From Fimenecus sp045593555 (GTDB lineage Bacteria; Bacillota; Clostridia; Oscillospirales; Acutalibacteraceae), in assembly GCA_045593555.1 (NCBI GenBank), contig JAZNWU010000016.1, positions 1 through 38,867 of the forward strand: 38,867 nt of DNA, given 5' to 3'. Positions 38,805 through 38,867 of the stretch are shown piece by piece (the first letter of the stretch is position 1; the number at the start of each line of letters is the position of its first letter). Below the pieces are notes generated by a model. The model saw only the letters and a program-made list of their open reading frames with translations. It was not told the origin of the DNA and searched no databases. A program made the translations under genes and the position numbers.

Positions 38805-38867
38805 AACAGTCTCTTCAAAAAATGTCTTGTTAAATAAAAAGTTTTGAAGTAACAAGTGAGTATGAAC

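Overview
The window looks like chromosome from a strictly anaerobic, AT-rich, fermentative Clostridia member, most like a gut Oscillospiraceae/Ruminococcaceae species. The reasons are a single-chain pyruvate:ferredoxin oxidoreductase, an [FeFe] hydrogenase operon of the Hnd/bifurcating type, AGGAGG-type ribosome binding sites, TTGACA/TATAAT promoters with 17-base spacers, PadR/DUF2812, CsoR and YitT families, and LexA boxes of Gram-positive type. This is inference from gene content; no rRNA is present to place it.

Layout. 1-139: two tRNA genes on the minus strand (Asp cut by the window edge, then Val). 372-3387: metG-tatD-Dabb operon on plus. 3465-5527: queH and a CNNM/CBS membrane protein on minus. 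5653-6222: divergent small XRE regulators. 6572-10138: pyruvate:ferredoxin oxidoreductase with its own promoter and a tandem palindromic operator-like site. 10321-13545: accessory genes of unknown function, including a second XRE module with matched palindromes. 13601-14452: mltG. 14569-19525: five-gene [FeFe] hydrogenase operon on minus, with a Rex-like box over its promoter. 19753-23094: vitamin B6 locus (PdxR/MocR-type regulator, divergent pyridoxal kinase, ECF S component, small radical SAM protein). 23186-23428: a small membrane protein whose promoter carries a LexA box. 23915-30776: long plus-strand operon obgE-mrnC-yitT-lepA-ProX-like-hemW-phosphoesterase. 30836-31753: metA. 31852-34646: csoR-copA copper operon. 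34745-35615: PadR-DUF2812. 35816-38867: one end of a Tn4451-like integrative element, with large serine recombinase TnpX, TnpW, and a long structured leader region.

How it works together. Pyruvate is oxidised by NifJ, giving acetyl-CoA and reduced ferredoxin. The hydrogenase operon can dispose of ferredoxin and pyridine-nucleotide electrons as hydrogen, and the Rex-like box would tie it to the NADH/NAD ratio. The obgE-lepA operon is a translation and ribosome-assembly block.

Most notable points. (1) A conserved 66-67 base element occurs three times, each time in the 3' untranslated region of a plus-strand gene and directly before an unrelated terminator. (2) The same 12-base LexA palindrome occurs at the promoter of a small membrane protein and exactly inside the -35/-10 spacer of a promoter in the mobile element, suggesting SOS control of both. 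(3) The mobile element carries two leader regions with attenuator-like terminators that overlap possible short leader ORFs, and a further leader with mutually exclusive pairings in front of tnpW-tnpX. (4) Several operators (CsoR, PadR triple site, XRE palindromes) can be read directly from the sequence.
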